This document shows, one piece after another, positions 1 to 11,999 of a DNA stretch of 64,000 nt. Location of the stretch: contig CM072806.1 in the NCBI GenBank assembly GCA_037013495.1, forward strand, positions 248,001 to 312,000, read 5' to 3'. Position numbers and translations under genes: made by a program. Source of the stretch: Hippophae tibetana (taxonomy: Eukaryota > Streptophyta > Magnoliopsida > Rosales > Elaeagnaceae). The stretch's first letter is position 1; each line of letters opens with the position of its first letter. The notes below the pieces were generated by a model. It was given only the letters and a program-made list of their open reading frames with translations. It was not told the DNA's origin and did not search any database.

Positions 1-1
1 T

Positions 2-280
2 TTGATGATTGCAATTACTAGTAATGAAGTAGTTAAAGTTGCCAATGCTCAATCAATATGTAATGCCTCAGTTAGTGATTTAATGGCTTGCAAGTCATCT
101 GTGACAGCTCCAAACCCAACTCCTCCTTCAGCAAGCTGCTGCTCAGTACTCTCACATGCTGATTTGTCCTGCCTTTGCTCTTACAAGAACTCCAATGTTC
201 TTCCTTCTCTTGGAATTGACCCAAAACTTGCTATGCAACTTCCTGCAAAATGTAAACTTCCACATCCTGCCAATTGCTAG
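2..280 (+). CDS. DIR1-like non-specific lipid-transfer protein, 3' part
   Basis: The frame is open from the window edge to a TAG at 278-280 and gives about 92 residues. It shows the eight-cysteine pattern of plant lipid-transfer proteins: C20, C30, C46-C47, C57-x-C59, C84 and C92, that is C-x9-C-x15-CC-x9-CxC-x24-C-x7-C. The CxC with a small polar intervening region and the proline-rich stretch before CC resemble the DIR1/DIR1-like group, secreted proteins that carry lipids and, in Arabidopsis DIR1, take part in systemic resistance signalling. The residues before C20 look like the tail of a signal peptide, so the true start codon lies upstream of the window; the TTG/ATG at the edge is not the start. 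The gene is convergent with the SPPL gene ending at 1670. Family assignment is firm; the DIR1 subgroup is inferred. Confidence 0.85.
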   Translation: MMIAITSNEVVKVANAQSICNASVSDLMACKSSVTAPNPTPPSASCCSVLSHADLSCLCSYKNSNVLPSLGIDPKLAMQLPAKCKLPHPANC

Positions 281-1669
281 AGAGCCATGGCATGGACCGA
301 TCCATGTAATAATTAACAGCATAATTTGTTGTCTTGTAGTTTGTTTAATAGGTGTTTAAATATTGTTTCTCTTAAAATTATCAGCTTGTTTATTATCTTG
401 GTTTATGTAACTCAAGTACTCAACTTTATTCTAATTATATGTAAATTAGGGTCATTGTCTTTTACCTTTGTGTAGGTCGTGTTTATTTTTATTCAAACAA
501 GAAATTAATTGTGGCCCAATGGTTGGTTTTTTATTAAAAAGGTACTGTGAATATCGTCATTTTACCAATCATAGTTTTTGTATGTTTTAAACATTTTGAT
601 CATATAGATTTTTTTATCATAGACAATGATCTGTTATCAAAACCAATTGAGATTTGAGAGTCCTTTTAAAAAAAACCACATTTTGCCCATTTAAACAAGT
701 ACCCCATAATTTCTTTCACGTCTATTATTTTAAAAAATATGGTGTTAATTAGAGCTATAGCTCATAACACAAACACGTCTGTTTCAAAATGAATTATTGT
801 TCTTAGTTAGAATTAACTAAACTCTTTCTCAATGCATCCAACAAATCACAAAAATACCCAAAATCCAAAAAAAACAAAAAAAATTGTTATTCTCCTTTTT
901 AACCTATAAAAGTTAGATTTAGCATTTAAAACACAAAATAATCGATTTATTTAATAAAAATAAGTATCAAATAAAAGTTACTAATAGAATAAAAAATGCT
1001 AATATAATAAAAAAAGATAATTTTCAATAATTACATGATCATTTCAGCGATTTTCTCTTTATTATTTATAGAAAAAGTTTAAAATATTCACAAAAACACC
1101 ACCCATTTTATGGGCTTTTTTTTATTATATTTTTTTAATACCATAAGGATGTTATTGATTTAACATAAGACCTCAGGTGTGTTTTGATATTAACCCATAT
1201 TTTGAGAATATGCAAAGATACCAAACAACTCGGTTTACGCTCTGATTATCTGTAAAAGCTTTCTCTGTCGGTAGTGTTCTAATCGTATGGTTCTCTGGGA
1301 TTACGCATAGATTCTGTCTTAATTGACTGAGATAACCTGAGTACCCTTTTGCCTTCTCACCACGCAATGCGTGTCTGCAGCTTAGTAACAAAGTTCTATG
1401 ATTCTTGCTAAGATAAAACTAATCTAATCAGTTGAATTTTATTTATTTATTTATATTTTTTTGGTACAGTTCCTTACAATTCAAAGGAAATTTTGCAACA
1501 ATGACACTGAGGAAAGAACTAATCCTTACAAACAAAATACCAAGGGTTATATAATTACAAGAGAGTATTATTATGAACAACTACTAAACCTCTTCATTCG
1601 ATAAAGAAAATGGAGGCCAAAACATTTTCTATCCACCCATATACAATTAGATCTCATTAGTTCGATGTA
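281..1669. other. intergenic spacer between convergent genes
   Basis: AT-rich spacer holding the 3' UTR of the lipid-transfer protein gene on the left and the 3' UTR of the SPPL gene on the right. The 3' UTR part near 1590-1669 resembles the segment just downstream of the second SPPL copy (about 58255-58331), which supports the gene duplication. No other gene or repeat could be supported here. Confidence 0.6.
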
Positions 1670-1782
1670 TCATGCCTTAGCAGGTTGAGTTAATTCATGT
1701 TCAGGTGAGGGAGATACCTCAGTACCGTTGTTCCAAAGTTGTTTAAGCTCACGTCGGATTAGACCCAGCATAAGAATTACCC
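1670..1782 (-). CDS. SPPL: SPPL exon 14 (C-terminus and stop)
   Basis: A 113-bp terminal exon encoding [16 protein letters not shown] and a short polar tail, ending in TGA at 1672-1670. It aligns with 58332-58450 of the second copy, but the last 15-20 residues differ. Confidence 0.92.
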
Positions 1783-4700
1783 CTGATAATAAATCAGTGA
1801 AAGATTAAAAAAACTAATCAGGGAGAGAGAACATGAAAGTCAAATAAAATAACTAATTTCATGAAAGCATTACCTAATGTACATGGAACAATATAGAGCA
1901 ATGCAGGTTGACCATGGCCATTCATTAGATATAAGACAAGATACGTAAGGAAAAGGGCTGGAAAATCAAACAACATCTTTCAGTATCAGGCTATGAAATT
2001 ATGAAAGAATCACCTTATGAGAACAAACTTTGCACAGACAATAATAGAATGCTATTAAAAGTTGGACGTAAACTTCATAGACAAATTGACTACAAAGCAC
2101 TGAAAGGCATGACTATATAAACATATCGACCAAACCAACAAAAATAAAACAGTAAAAGGATAAATAGCTTAATCGGAAAGAAAAGAAAAACACACTTAAG
2201 CAATTGGCATAGAGGAGAGATTTTTGTCAGCAGATTTCTATACTCAAAAACCCAAATTTACAAGTGGTTCGATAAATCACCCCTCAAGGCATTGTTTCTC
2301 CCTTCTTTTTTTCACCTGGGTCGCCTTGAAGATATACTTTTAAGATACATTACATTTTACAGGTAGCTTGGCACACAGAAAGTACATGTTAGCTTGACTG
2401 TGTGGTTCTCATAGTCAGACGCGTGTTTGAAAGCCATTTTTCACCAGTATGTATCCTCATACATACCTCACATCATTACAGTATTTCGAGTTTCAATCGC
2501 AAAATTATGCTTGGTGTTTGCCAGTGTTTAAAACATTGGACATGTAAAGCCCAAAAGTAACTGATTCAATCAACTTTAAGGTCGCAAAAATCTGAGGAAG
2601 TTTCATATTCGTAGGTGTTTCACATCTATCCATAAGAGGTTAAATACTTAAATTCCAATTCATTGAAACAAAGTAAAATGAAGGAACATGGCCAAGAAGA
2701 ATACTCACAAAATCCATAGCCAATTACCAACCAAATAAAATATCCACCTACAACACCCTTCTTATGTGCTGTGTCATATCTGAAAGAAGTAAAACCACAA
2801 CATTTTTGTGTAACCACAGATAATAGTTTATAAGATTAAAAAGTAAAAATGTACAAACAAATTTTTTAAAAAAAGCTATGCATGCATTCAAATCATATTG
2901 CAGGAAGTTAAACATAAAATAATGCATGGAACAGAAAGTCAAAATGGAAACTATTGAATGCTTTGGTAACGCGACGTGAAGCCATAAAACGAAATCCAGT
3001 TTATTCAATTTAAACCAATCAGAGCTGCATAAACCCCCTCTCCTTCCTCTCTCTTTTCTCTCTCTCAGTTTTTTTAGGAGGGTGTTTGTCTTTCTTCACA
3101 TTAAGTACATCATAGATAATGAAAAATGATATTATACATGTTGGATAAGATAAAAGGGAAAATATTCATCTAACTACTAATATTATGTGAAAAATATCAA
3201 TTTAATACTTTTATTATTTTTTGTTACTACTTACAACTTAAATTATCGTAAAGTGTTTCAATAACTATTCTGGTCAGAAAAGTGGCCAATTGATCAGAAA
3301 TTTTGAGTCACATGAAATTGTGAAATTTCCAAAAACAACTTACAATTTCATGTGCATGACAAGTGACAATTTTTCCAATCAATTTGGCCAGTTTTATGAC
3401 CAAAATAGTTGATTGAAACACTTTACAACAACTCAAGTAGTAGATTGTAACACAAAAATAATAAAAGTACCAAATTGAAATTTTTAAGTAATATTAGTAA
3501 TTGGATGAACATTTACCCTAAGATGAAAAGATTATGACGGTAATATAAGGTACCTGAAACAAAATGAAACAAGCAAACCAGGAAAGATAATGTCCCCAAA
3601 ACCCATCATATTATAACCACCCCAAGGGTCAAAGAAACGAGGGATTCTAAGGAGCAGGGGTAGGGCTTCACCACTATTGTCTCCCTTGGCTACCTGAAAG
3701 AGTGGAAGGATATTAAAGCTACCAAACTATGACATTCAGAATTTCTGCACAATAATATATTGGAAATAATGGTAAATATCAATAAAATCCCTAAAGTTTG
3801 CTCAAATAGCAAAGGAATTCCAACAAGTTTAATTTGTATCAATAACTTAATATCAAATAACTCCTAACTCTAAGGAATAAATAAAATAATATAAAAAAAT
3901 TTATTGACTTCATAATAAAAAAAAGCATCTAAATATAAATAAAATACAATTTAAAAATAAAAAAGAATAAAAGTACATAAAGATAAAAGATAAAAGAAAA
4001 AAATGTTAATATGCTTGATAAAGGATTACAAATAACTCTCTCACTCGCCCAATCTGCCAAAAATAATAATAATAATGATTAAAATTTTGATATACATCAA
4101 AAATTGCTTTTTAATCATGACAACATGCTAATCAAAAATTGCTTTTTAATCATGACAACATGCTAATCAAAAATTGCTTTTTAATCATGACAACAATAGC
4201 ATGTGATGAATTTAGCTTGTAGCAAACTCAGTAGAGAGTGAGAACCGAGAGGTAGAGAAATTATAGAATAATAGAAAGAGAAATAAAAGTATATTAAAAA
4301 ATGAAGAAAATATTGAGAGATAGTGGAGAGAAACTGAATTCTTATTTTATTTTTTCTGATTAATTCAAATGTATATACAACACTATAAATAGGACTAAAA
4401 GGTAAACAAATTCCCACTAACTTAAGAATAATACAGCTGGTATCAACAACTAAAATCCAGCTTGTTCTACACTAAATTCACAGCCTGTACAACACTATTC
4501 TAGCCTAATATTCTCAGAAAATCTACACTCCCCCTCAAGTCGGGTAATAGATATTAATCATTCCCAACTTGCAACTCAGTTCTTCGAAATTTGTTCGAGG
4601 TAATGCTTTGGTAAGGATATCTGCAATTTGATGATGGGTAGATGTATAAAGTAGGTCCACAATTTTTACATCTAACTTCTCTTTAATGAAATGACGATCA

Positions 4701-7700
4701 ATTTCTACATGTTTGGTTCGGTCATGATGAACTGGGTTTTTTGCAATTCTTATTGCAGCTTGATTATCACAATGCATGCTGATAGGTTCAGGAGTTGTGA
4801 AGTCTAGTTCATTGAGTAGTCTTCTTAACCACATTCCTTCACAAATCCCATGGGCCATAGCTCTAAATTCAGCTTCTGCACTACTTCGAGCGACTACTAA
4901 CTGTTTCTTACTTCGCCAAGTTACAAGATTTCCCCATACAAAGGTACAATACCCAGTGGTAGATCTACGATCCATTATAGAGCCTACCCAGTTAGCATCT
5001 GCAAAAACTTCAATTTTTCTGGTGGGATTCTTACTGAAGTATAATCCTTTTCCTGGTGTCATCTTGAGATACCTGAGTATACGATAGACCGCCTCCATGT
5101 GTTTTTCAGTAGGACTGTTCATAAATTGACTTACAACACTTACTGAAAAACCAATATTTGGTCTAGTGTGGGATAGGAAAATGAGTTTTCCCACTAATCG
5201 TTGGTAACGGCCTTTGTCCACAGGTGTACTATTTTCTTTGATTCCGAGTTTTACTGTAGAGTCCATCGGAGTTTCTGCCGGTTTACACCCGATCATTCCA
5301 GTTTCCTTGAGAAGATCAAATACATATTTTCTTTGAGATATAGATATGCCCCTTTTTGTTCGTGCTACTTCCATTCCTAGGAAATATTTGAGATTGCCCA
5401 GGTCTTTGATCTCAAATTCCTTGGCAAGGAATTCTTTGAGTTTATTCATCTCAATTGTAGAATTACATGTTAGAACAATATCATCTACGTACACAATTAG
5501 GATAACTATTTTGTCATTGGAGAAGTGTTTGACGAATAATGTGTGATCTGATTGGCATTGATTGTACCCATATCTCTTCAGAACTTTAGAGAACCTATCG
5601 AACCAGGCATGTGGAGACTGTTTCAATCCATATAAGGATTTCTTAAGTTTGCAAACTCTATTGGTTGGAACAGGAGATTCAATTCCAGTAGGAATGTCCA
5701 TGTAGACTTCTACGAGATCACCATTGAGGAATACATTCTTGACATCTAATTGGTAGAGAGGCCAATCCAAGTTAGATGCTAGGGAGAGAAGAACACGAAT
5801 AGTGTTGAGCTTTGTTACAGGTGCGAAAGTCTCCTGATAGTCAATCCCATATGTCTGAGTGGATCCCTTAACCACAAGGTGAACTTTGAATCTTTCTACA
5901 TTGCCGTCTACTTTGTGTTTGATTGTAAAGATTCATTTGCACCCAACAACTTGTTTTCCTGGTGGTAGTTCTGTGATCTCCCAAGTCTTGTTTTTCTCTA
6001 AGGCATTGAGTTCTTCAAGAATAGCTGTCTTCCATTCAGATACCTGAAAGGCTTCATGAACGGAATTTGGAACCTGTATCTGATCAAGGTTGTTGATAAA
6101 TGCTTTATAACCTGGTGAGAGATTTTTATAGGAAACAAAGTTGTAGATGGGGTGGTTTGTGCAAGATCTTATACCTTTCCTTATAGCAATTGACAAATTC
6201 AAATCATTAGGAGGTAACTCAATAATAGGAGATTCAGTGATGTTACCTTGTGAATTGTCGAAGTGATATGTACTCGGGTTGAACTCTTGGACTGGCTCAA
6301 GATATGCTTGGTTTTTCGTTCCCTCTTGAGTTCTTCTCCTCCTAGAGTAGACAAAAAGATCATTGTTTGGGACATGGAAGTTTGGATCTGTTGGTAGAGG
6401 AGTTGAGGGTTCATTGGGATTATTAGGAGCATTTGTTTGAGATACTAATTCACTTTCTGGAATTTGTGGGATATGATTTGAGATAGAATTTATGGGAGAC
6501 TGAGTGATAATGCTATTCCAAAGCTGGTATTCATTGCCTATGTTCTCCCCCTGAATAACAGGTTTGAAATAGTATGGATTTTGTTCAAAGAATGTGACAT
6601 CCATTGTATTGTAAAATCGCCTTGTGATAGGAGAGAAGCATTTGTACCCTTTTTGGTTTGATGAATATCCTAAGAATATGCATTTGATAGCTCTGGGATC
6701 AAGTTTATCTCTATGATGTACATGGACATAAGCAAAACATCCAAATATTTTAAAAGGAATGTTGGACACGATTCTCGTGTGTGGGTATGACTCAAGAAGA
6801 GTACTGATGGGTGTTTTGAAAGTTAGGACACGAGAGGGCATCCTATTGATAAGATAGGTAACCGTAAGGACAGCTTCCCCCCAGAAATGTTTAGGGACAT
6901 GAGTTGTGAACATGAGAGATCCAGCTACCTCGAGAAGATGTCTATTTTTCCTTTCAGCCACCCCATTTTGTTGAGGTGTGTCAACACAAGAGCTTAGATG
7001 GACAATCCCATGACTTGACAGATAATCACTGAGAATTGATGCGAAGTATTCTCTAGCATTGTCAGTTTTCAATACTTGGATCTTTGTTTGAAATTGAGTT
7101 TGAATCATGGTATTAAAATTTTTAAATATCTGACATGCTTCAGATTTTTCTTTCATAAGAAATAACCAAGTGGTTCGAGTATGATCATCTACAAATGAAA
7201 TAAACCATCGTGTCCCTGTTATATTTTTAATTTGAGAAGATCCCCAAATATCAGAGTGAATTAGAGAGAAAGGATGTGATTTTTTATGTGGAAAAATAGG
7301 ATATGAATTTCTAACATGTTTTGAGAATTCACATACTTCACATTTAAGATCCTTTGAATTTTTATTTTTAAATAATGAAGGGAAAAGTTTTTCCAAATAT
7401 TGGAAATTAGGATGACCAAGACGATAGTGTTTCAACATGATTTCACCATTGTTATTGGAATTAAAATTTAATAAAGCTTTATTTTGATACTGAACTTCAG
7501 ATACAGCTTGGAGGACTTGTCTTTCTGGAAGGTCTTCACTGTTGAGAAGATAGAGTCCCAAGCATTCTTTAGCACTGCCAATCGTTTTCCCCGAATCCAA
7601 GTCCTGAAATTCACATAAATTATGAACAAATTTTGTCACACAATTTTTATCACGTGTGAGTTTGGTAATTGATAAGAGATTACAATCAAGGGTTGGAATA

Positions 7701-10700
7701 AGAAGGACAGAATCAAGAATAAAAGAATTTGAAAATTTTCCCGAATACTTTGGATATTGATCCATCGACAATTCTGATAGTGTATCCTTCTTGGGAAGTT
7801 TTAAGATTTACAAGAAGAGACGCATCACCCGTCATGTGATCTGAAGCACCTGAGTCTATAATCCATTGTCTCTTAACCTGTTTCACACTAAAAACGTTGG
7901 TGGTGTTACCTGATTGAGCGACAGTGGCAGATTGGGACCATTGAAGATAATTATACCCATTTAATTTGTGACTGGTGATGGGCATAAGACTGTTTTCCGT
8001 GGCCATTTATTTCAATTGTAGATTATAAGTGGACTGAAATTTGTGGGGCTGTTTTTTTTTTTTTTTTTTTTGAGATAATCTGCTGATCCGGGTCAGTTCG
8101 GGTATGTTGGACCGGGTCAATTGGGTAGGGTTTCCCCGGGTTGGGCCAAGATATATTACAAAAAAAGGCAGCTTATGGGTATTGGAAACAAAAAAAAACA
8201 GAATGCAACTGTGGGACTTACTGACTTAGGGGAGCAGACGACGATGATGATCGGCGACGACGATGTAGAGATGGTCGGCGACGATGATGACTAGTCTGAG
8301 ATGGCTGAAACTGGACAGATTGGGTCTATTGGGTTAACACTGGGCAGATTGGGCTGATTTGGTTACAAAATCTCGATGGTGAAACAGAATGCAGAGATGA
8401 ACCAGATGGCAACGACGATGAACAGAGATGAAGGACGATGCACAGCTGAAACAGAGAACTACCAGGATTGATGCCGGAAAACAGCGACTGAGCAATTGGA
8501 TTTCAAAAAATCTTCCTTGGACAGAATTGGTGAGAAAAAAAATGGATTTCAGAAATGGTCTGATACCATGAAGAAAATATTGAGAGATAGTGGAGAGAAA
8601 CTGAATTCTTGTTTTATTTTCTTTGATTAATTCAAGTGTATATACAGCAATATAAATAAGACTAAAAGGTAGACAAATTCCCACTAACTTAGGAATAATA
8701 CAACTGGTATCAACAACTAAAATCCAGCTTGTTTTACACTAAATTCACAACCTGTACAATACTATTCCAGCCTAATATTCTCTAAAAATCTACAAGAAAA
8801 GAAATAGATAAAGAGCAACGACGGAAATCATGAGAGAATGAGATGATAAAGGATTACCATGTTTTGGCCATGCTCCAATAACATTTTCATGGTATAGGGT
8901 AAAGTTTAATGATATTATTTTTAAATTTGGAACTTCTTTGATATTTGGACAAACCTTGAGAATGTTATTAATATTTACCCTTGGAAATAATGTACAATCT
9001 ATAAGAAAGATAAGGGCCCAAAAATGTATAAGAAAAAAAGCATAAAAAATACTGCTTTGAAGCTTTTGATCAAATAAATAAATATAATACGGAGGTGAGG
9101 TTGAATGACTGTTAAAGCTTAAATGGCACTAATTATCATCTCAAAGCCAAGCGGGGTTGTAAAAACTATAAAAAATTCCAAATTTTATCCCCTTGTACCA
9201 AGCAAGGCATTGTGAATATCTATAGCTTCAAGCTTGAAGGAAAATGTCAAAGCTATTTCATTCCGTTTTGGGCATAATTTTGTATATAGATGGTCTGCCA
9301 TGACACTTGTTAATTTGCACTCTTCATTTTTCATGAAGTAAAAATGAATATGTCCGAAACCAAATATGTATCTAAATATTTACTACTCTCAACGTACTAA
9401 AAGAGTTCATCTATGTAATGAAAATGTTCAGATTTCTTACGTTCTTCTCTCCACCGTTCTCTTTTCTTATTCTTCTCGTGTCAAGCTATGAACAGAAAAT
9501 ATTCAATGCACTTATAATATACATAGAAAAAAAAACCGATGTTTGCTCACATGCTTTCAGATTTAATTCTTAAAAGATGTGGCAGCCCAACATTCTTCAG
9601 CAGTTATGATTCTTGATGATATCTTTGGAAGAAACAACATGATATGAAACTGATGTTAAGACCTACCGTAATCATTACACTCTTTTTAAAAATTGCTGGA
9701 GAAATGAATACCCAAAAGATGTCGTAGAAAAATGCAAAACAGAGTAGTACAGTAGCAACCTGAAAGATGACAAAAGGTAAGATAAAGAGCAATGAACATG
9801 ATTCATTGATGAGCTGTTAGTGGAGGAACATATTGAAACAAGAACCTTGATATTAGGTAATCGAGCAATTTGCAATACATTTATCATCAAGCAGATTCCC
9901 TGTCAACAAAAAGATCACATATGAAGCATTGGACAGGAGAAGGAAGAATTTCAATAAAAATACAACAATCTATAATAATCAAATAGCCAAAACTCACACT
10001 GATCACAAAAGCTAACGCCAAAAGATAAGATATTTCTAATTTAGATCACAAAGTTGCTCTATAAATTATTTTCCATAAAAACATGATATTGAACGATCAT
10101 TTCTACGGTTTCAGTATGATATACTGCCAGTTTATACATGACTTGAAAACGAAGTGGAGTGGACTCCATACAAGTATGCTCATCAAGCCATTTTAATAAA
10201 GCCTATGCAAACTCCAAGGGGAACAATTGTACAAAGAAAAGAACAGATGATGGAAGATACACTTTAAAATTTGCAACAATAAGAATGAAAATCCTCAATA
10301 GACAACAATGGAGGTTTTGTAGGCAATAGGCATACATATTTTAAAACTCCAATGGTAAACCACATAGCTATCATTAATGTTCATGATTCACATACAAAAA
10401 AGAAGACAAAGTGATAGCTTTAGAAAACTTGTTATGTTGTGAAGAGAGAAAGTAGATTTCCAGTCACCAAACTGAAAGATTTGAAAGAAGATTGGTAGAA
10501 TAGACAAGGGGATTTTTCTCCAATGAGGACGATTGACTTTAATAAATTCGGTACTGTCGGGCCTTCTGATTTATTACTTATCTATTATCAAAATACTTGT
10601 GGGAGTTGTTAAAAGAATAGAGAAAACAATGAGGGGTTTTTTGTGGAAAAGTGTTAATGTAGGTAAGAAGACATTTAATTAATTGGGCAACTGCTCAAAA

Positions 10701-11965
10701 ATTAAAGGAAAAGGGAGGCTAGTAATTGGTCATCAAAAGAAACATGGAACTCTTAGGGAAGTGACCTTAGAGGTTTCCACTAGACGAAGACCCTTCAATA
10801 TAAGGTCATTAAAAGTAGATATGGTCATATGGATTGAGTAAGAATGGGTGGGATGGAGTTCGTGATTTGCATCGAGAGCATTGTAGTACTTTGATGGCAA
10901 TTGTTAAAGACTTAAATTCATTCTTTTCTAACTTTGAGTTATAAGGTGAGAGATGGAGATAAAATCCATTTTTGAGATTTAGTTGAAATGTTGGAATGTG
11001 ATTCGCTTAACAAAAAAAAATCAAAATTTATGTAGGTTATGTTTGGAGTATAACATTGCTATAAGCACGTTTCTCTCACAAGAAAGTTTGAATTTCAAGT
11101 TTACAAAAAAGGTTAGAACGGTTGAAAAGTGTAAAAGAATAATAATAAATTGTTAGGCTCTCATAAGTTTGAGCTTTGAAGAGAAGTAATGTCATATATT
11201 TCTTTTCATGGTATCAGAGTAACAAGATCATAGAATCGAATCCCTTTAATAACTCAAAAATCAATCAAAATTCCCAAGTTAATGAACTTATTGCATTACA
11301 AAAAGACATGGAAAACTCACTTATGAGAAAAAGTTCAAGTAATGGGCATTTGCAAAGATAAAATAGCCAACACTTAAAGGAATGTGTTAAAAAGTATAAA
11401 TATATTGTTAAGTCCACCTTCCACAAGCTTGAATTTTTTGAAGAATTGATGTCTGATATTTTTTTAACAAGTTCACGATTTTTTGAGCATGATGTCAAAG
11501 TTGAAAGGAATCATAAAAGAGTTAATGTCATTGATAAAAGGAAAGGACTCGGTAATCGTTTTGAAGTTTCTCGTGTAAATCTTATTTTGAGATTCCCATA
11601 GACGATACTAATATACAAGTTTACGAAACGTGAAACTGGAATGAATTATAGAACTAGGATGGGTTGTAGAATAATTGTGTTCTATTGTATTTTTGAATGA
11701 ATTTGTACATAGAGTTTATATGCATTTATAGTAAAAATGAATAACCAAAAAAAAAAGTAAAGTTAATTAAGACAAAATATTCCCTAAATAATTCAAAATG
11801 ATATCCTAGTCGTATCCTACTCACTAGAATCATTACAATGATTACAAAATCAAATTACATTTTAATTCAAAAATTTCAACACTTCCCTCAAGTTGGATAT
11901 ACATCTTAATCATATCCAACTTGTAAATGAAATCATCAAAGCTTGATCAGTAAAATCCTTTGGTG

Positions 11966-11999
<34 letters not shown>

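Larger units (their letters stand above)
4302..8794 (-). mobile_element. Ty1/copia retrotransposon A, gag-deleted
   Basis: A 4.5-kb element bounded by 226-bp LTRs (4302-4527 and 8569-8794, TG...CA on the plus strand, about 16 differences by eye). On the minus strand the primer-binding site TGGTATCAGACC (8568-8557) follows the right LTR, as for initiator Met tRNA. A purine-rich tract (CTTGAGGGGGAG) precedes the left LTR. Most of gag is missing, so the element needed helper proteins. Direct flanks are AAAAA and AGAAA, not an exact duplication. It is in the same orientation as SPPL, in intron 10. Same family as B and C. Confidence 0.95.
3770..8980. mobile_element. Terminal-inverted-repeat element split by copia A (SPPL intron 10)
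   Basis: Left end TGGTAAATATCAATAAAATC and the reverse complement of the right end, GGGTAAATATTAATAACATT, match over about 60 bp with mismatches. Identical 10-bp flanks TTGGAAATAA occur at 3760-3769 and 8981-8990. Without copia A (4302-8794) the element is only about 0.7 kb and non-coding, so it is a non-autonomous DNA transposon. The duplication length and GGGTAAAT terminus suggest the same broad group as the MITE at 3156-3518. Confidence 0.8.

Noticed and set aside
1173..1391. 72-codon minus-strand frame downstream of SPPL
   Set aside because: It lies in the spacer past the SPPL stop, with no family resemblance.
4096..4195. Regular 35-bp repeats that could suggest a CRISPR-like array
   Set aside because: The units are directly adjacent with no spacers, in a plant intron transposon; it is a plain tandem repeat.
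4776..5087. Plus-strand 103-codon frame inside copia A
   Set aside because: Antisense shadow of the RNase H region.
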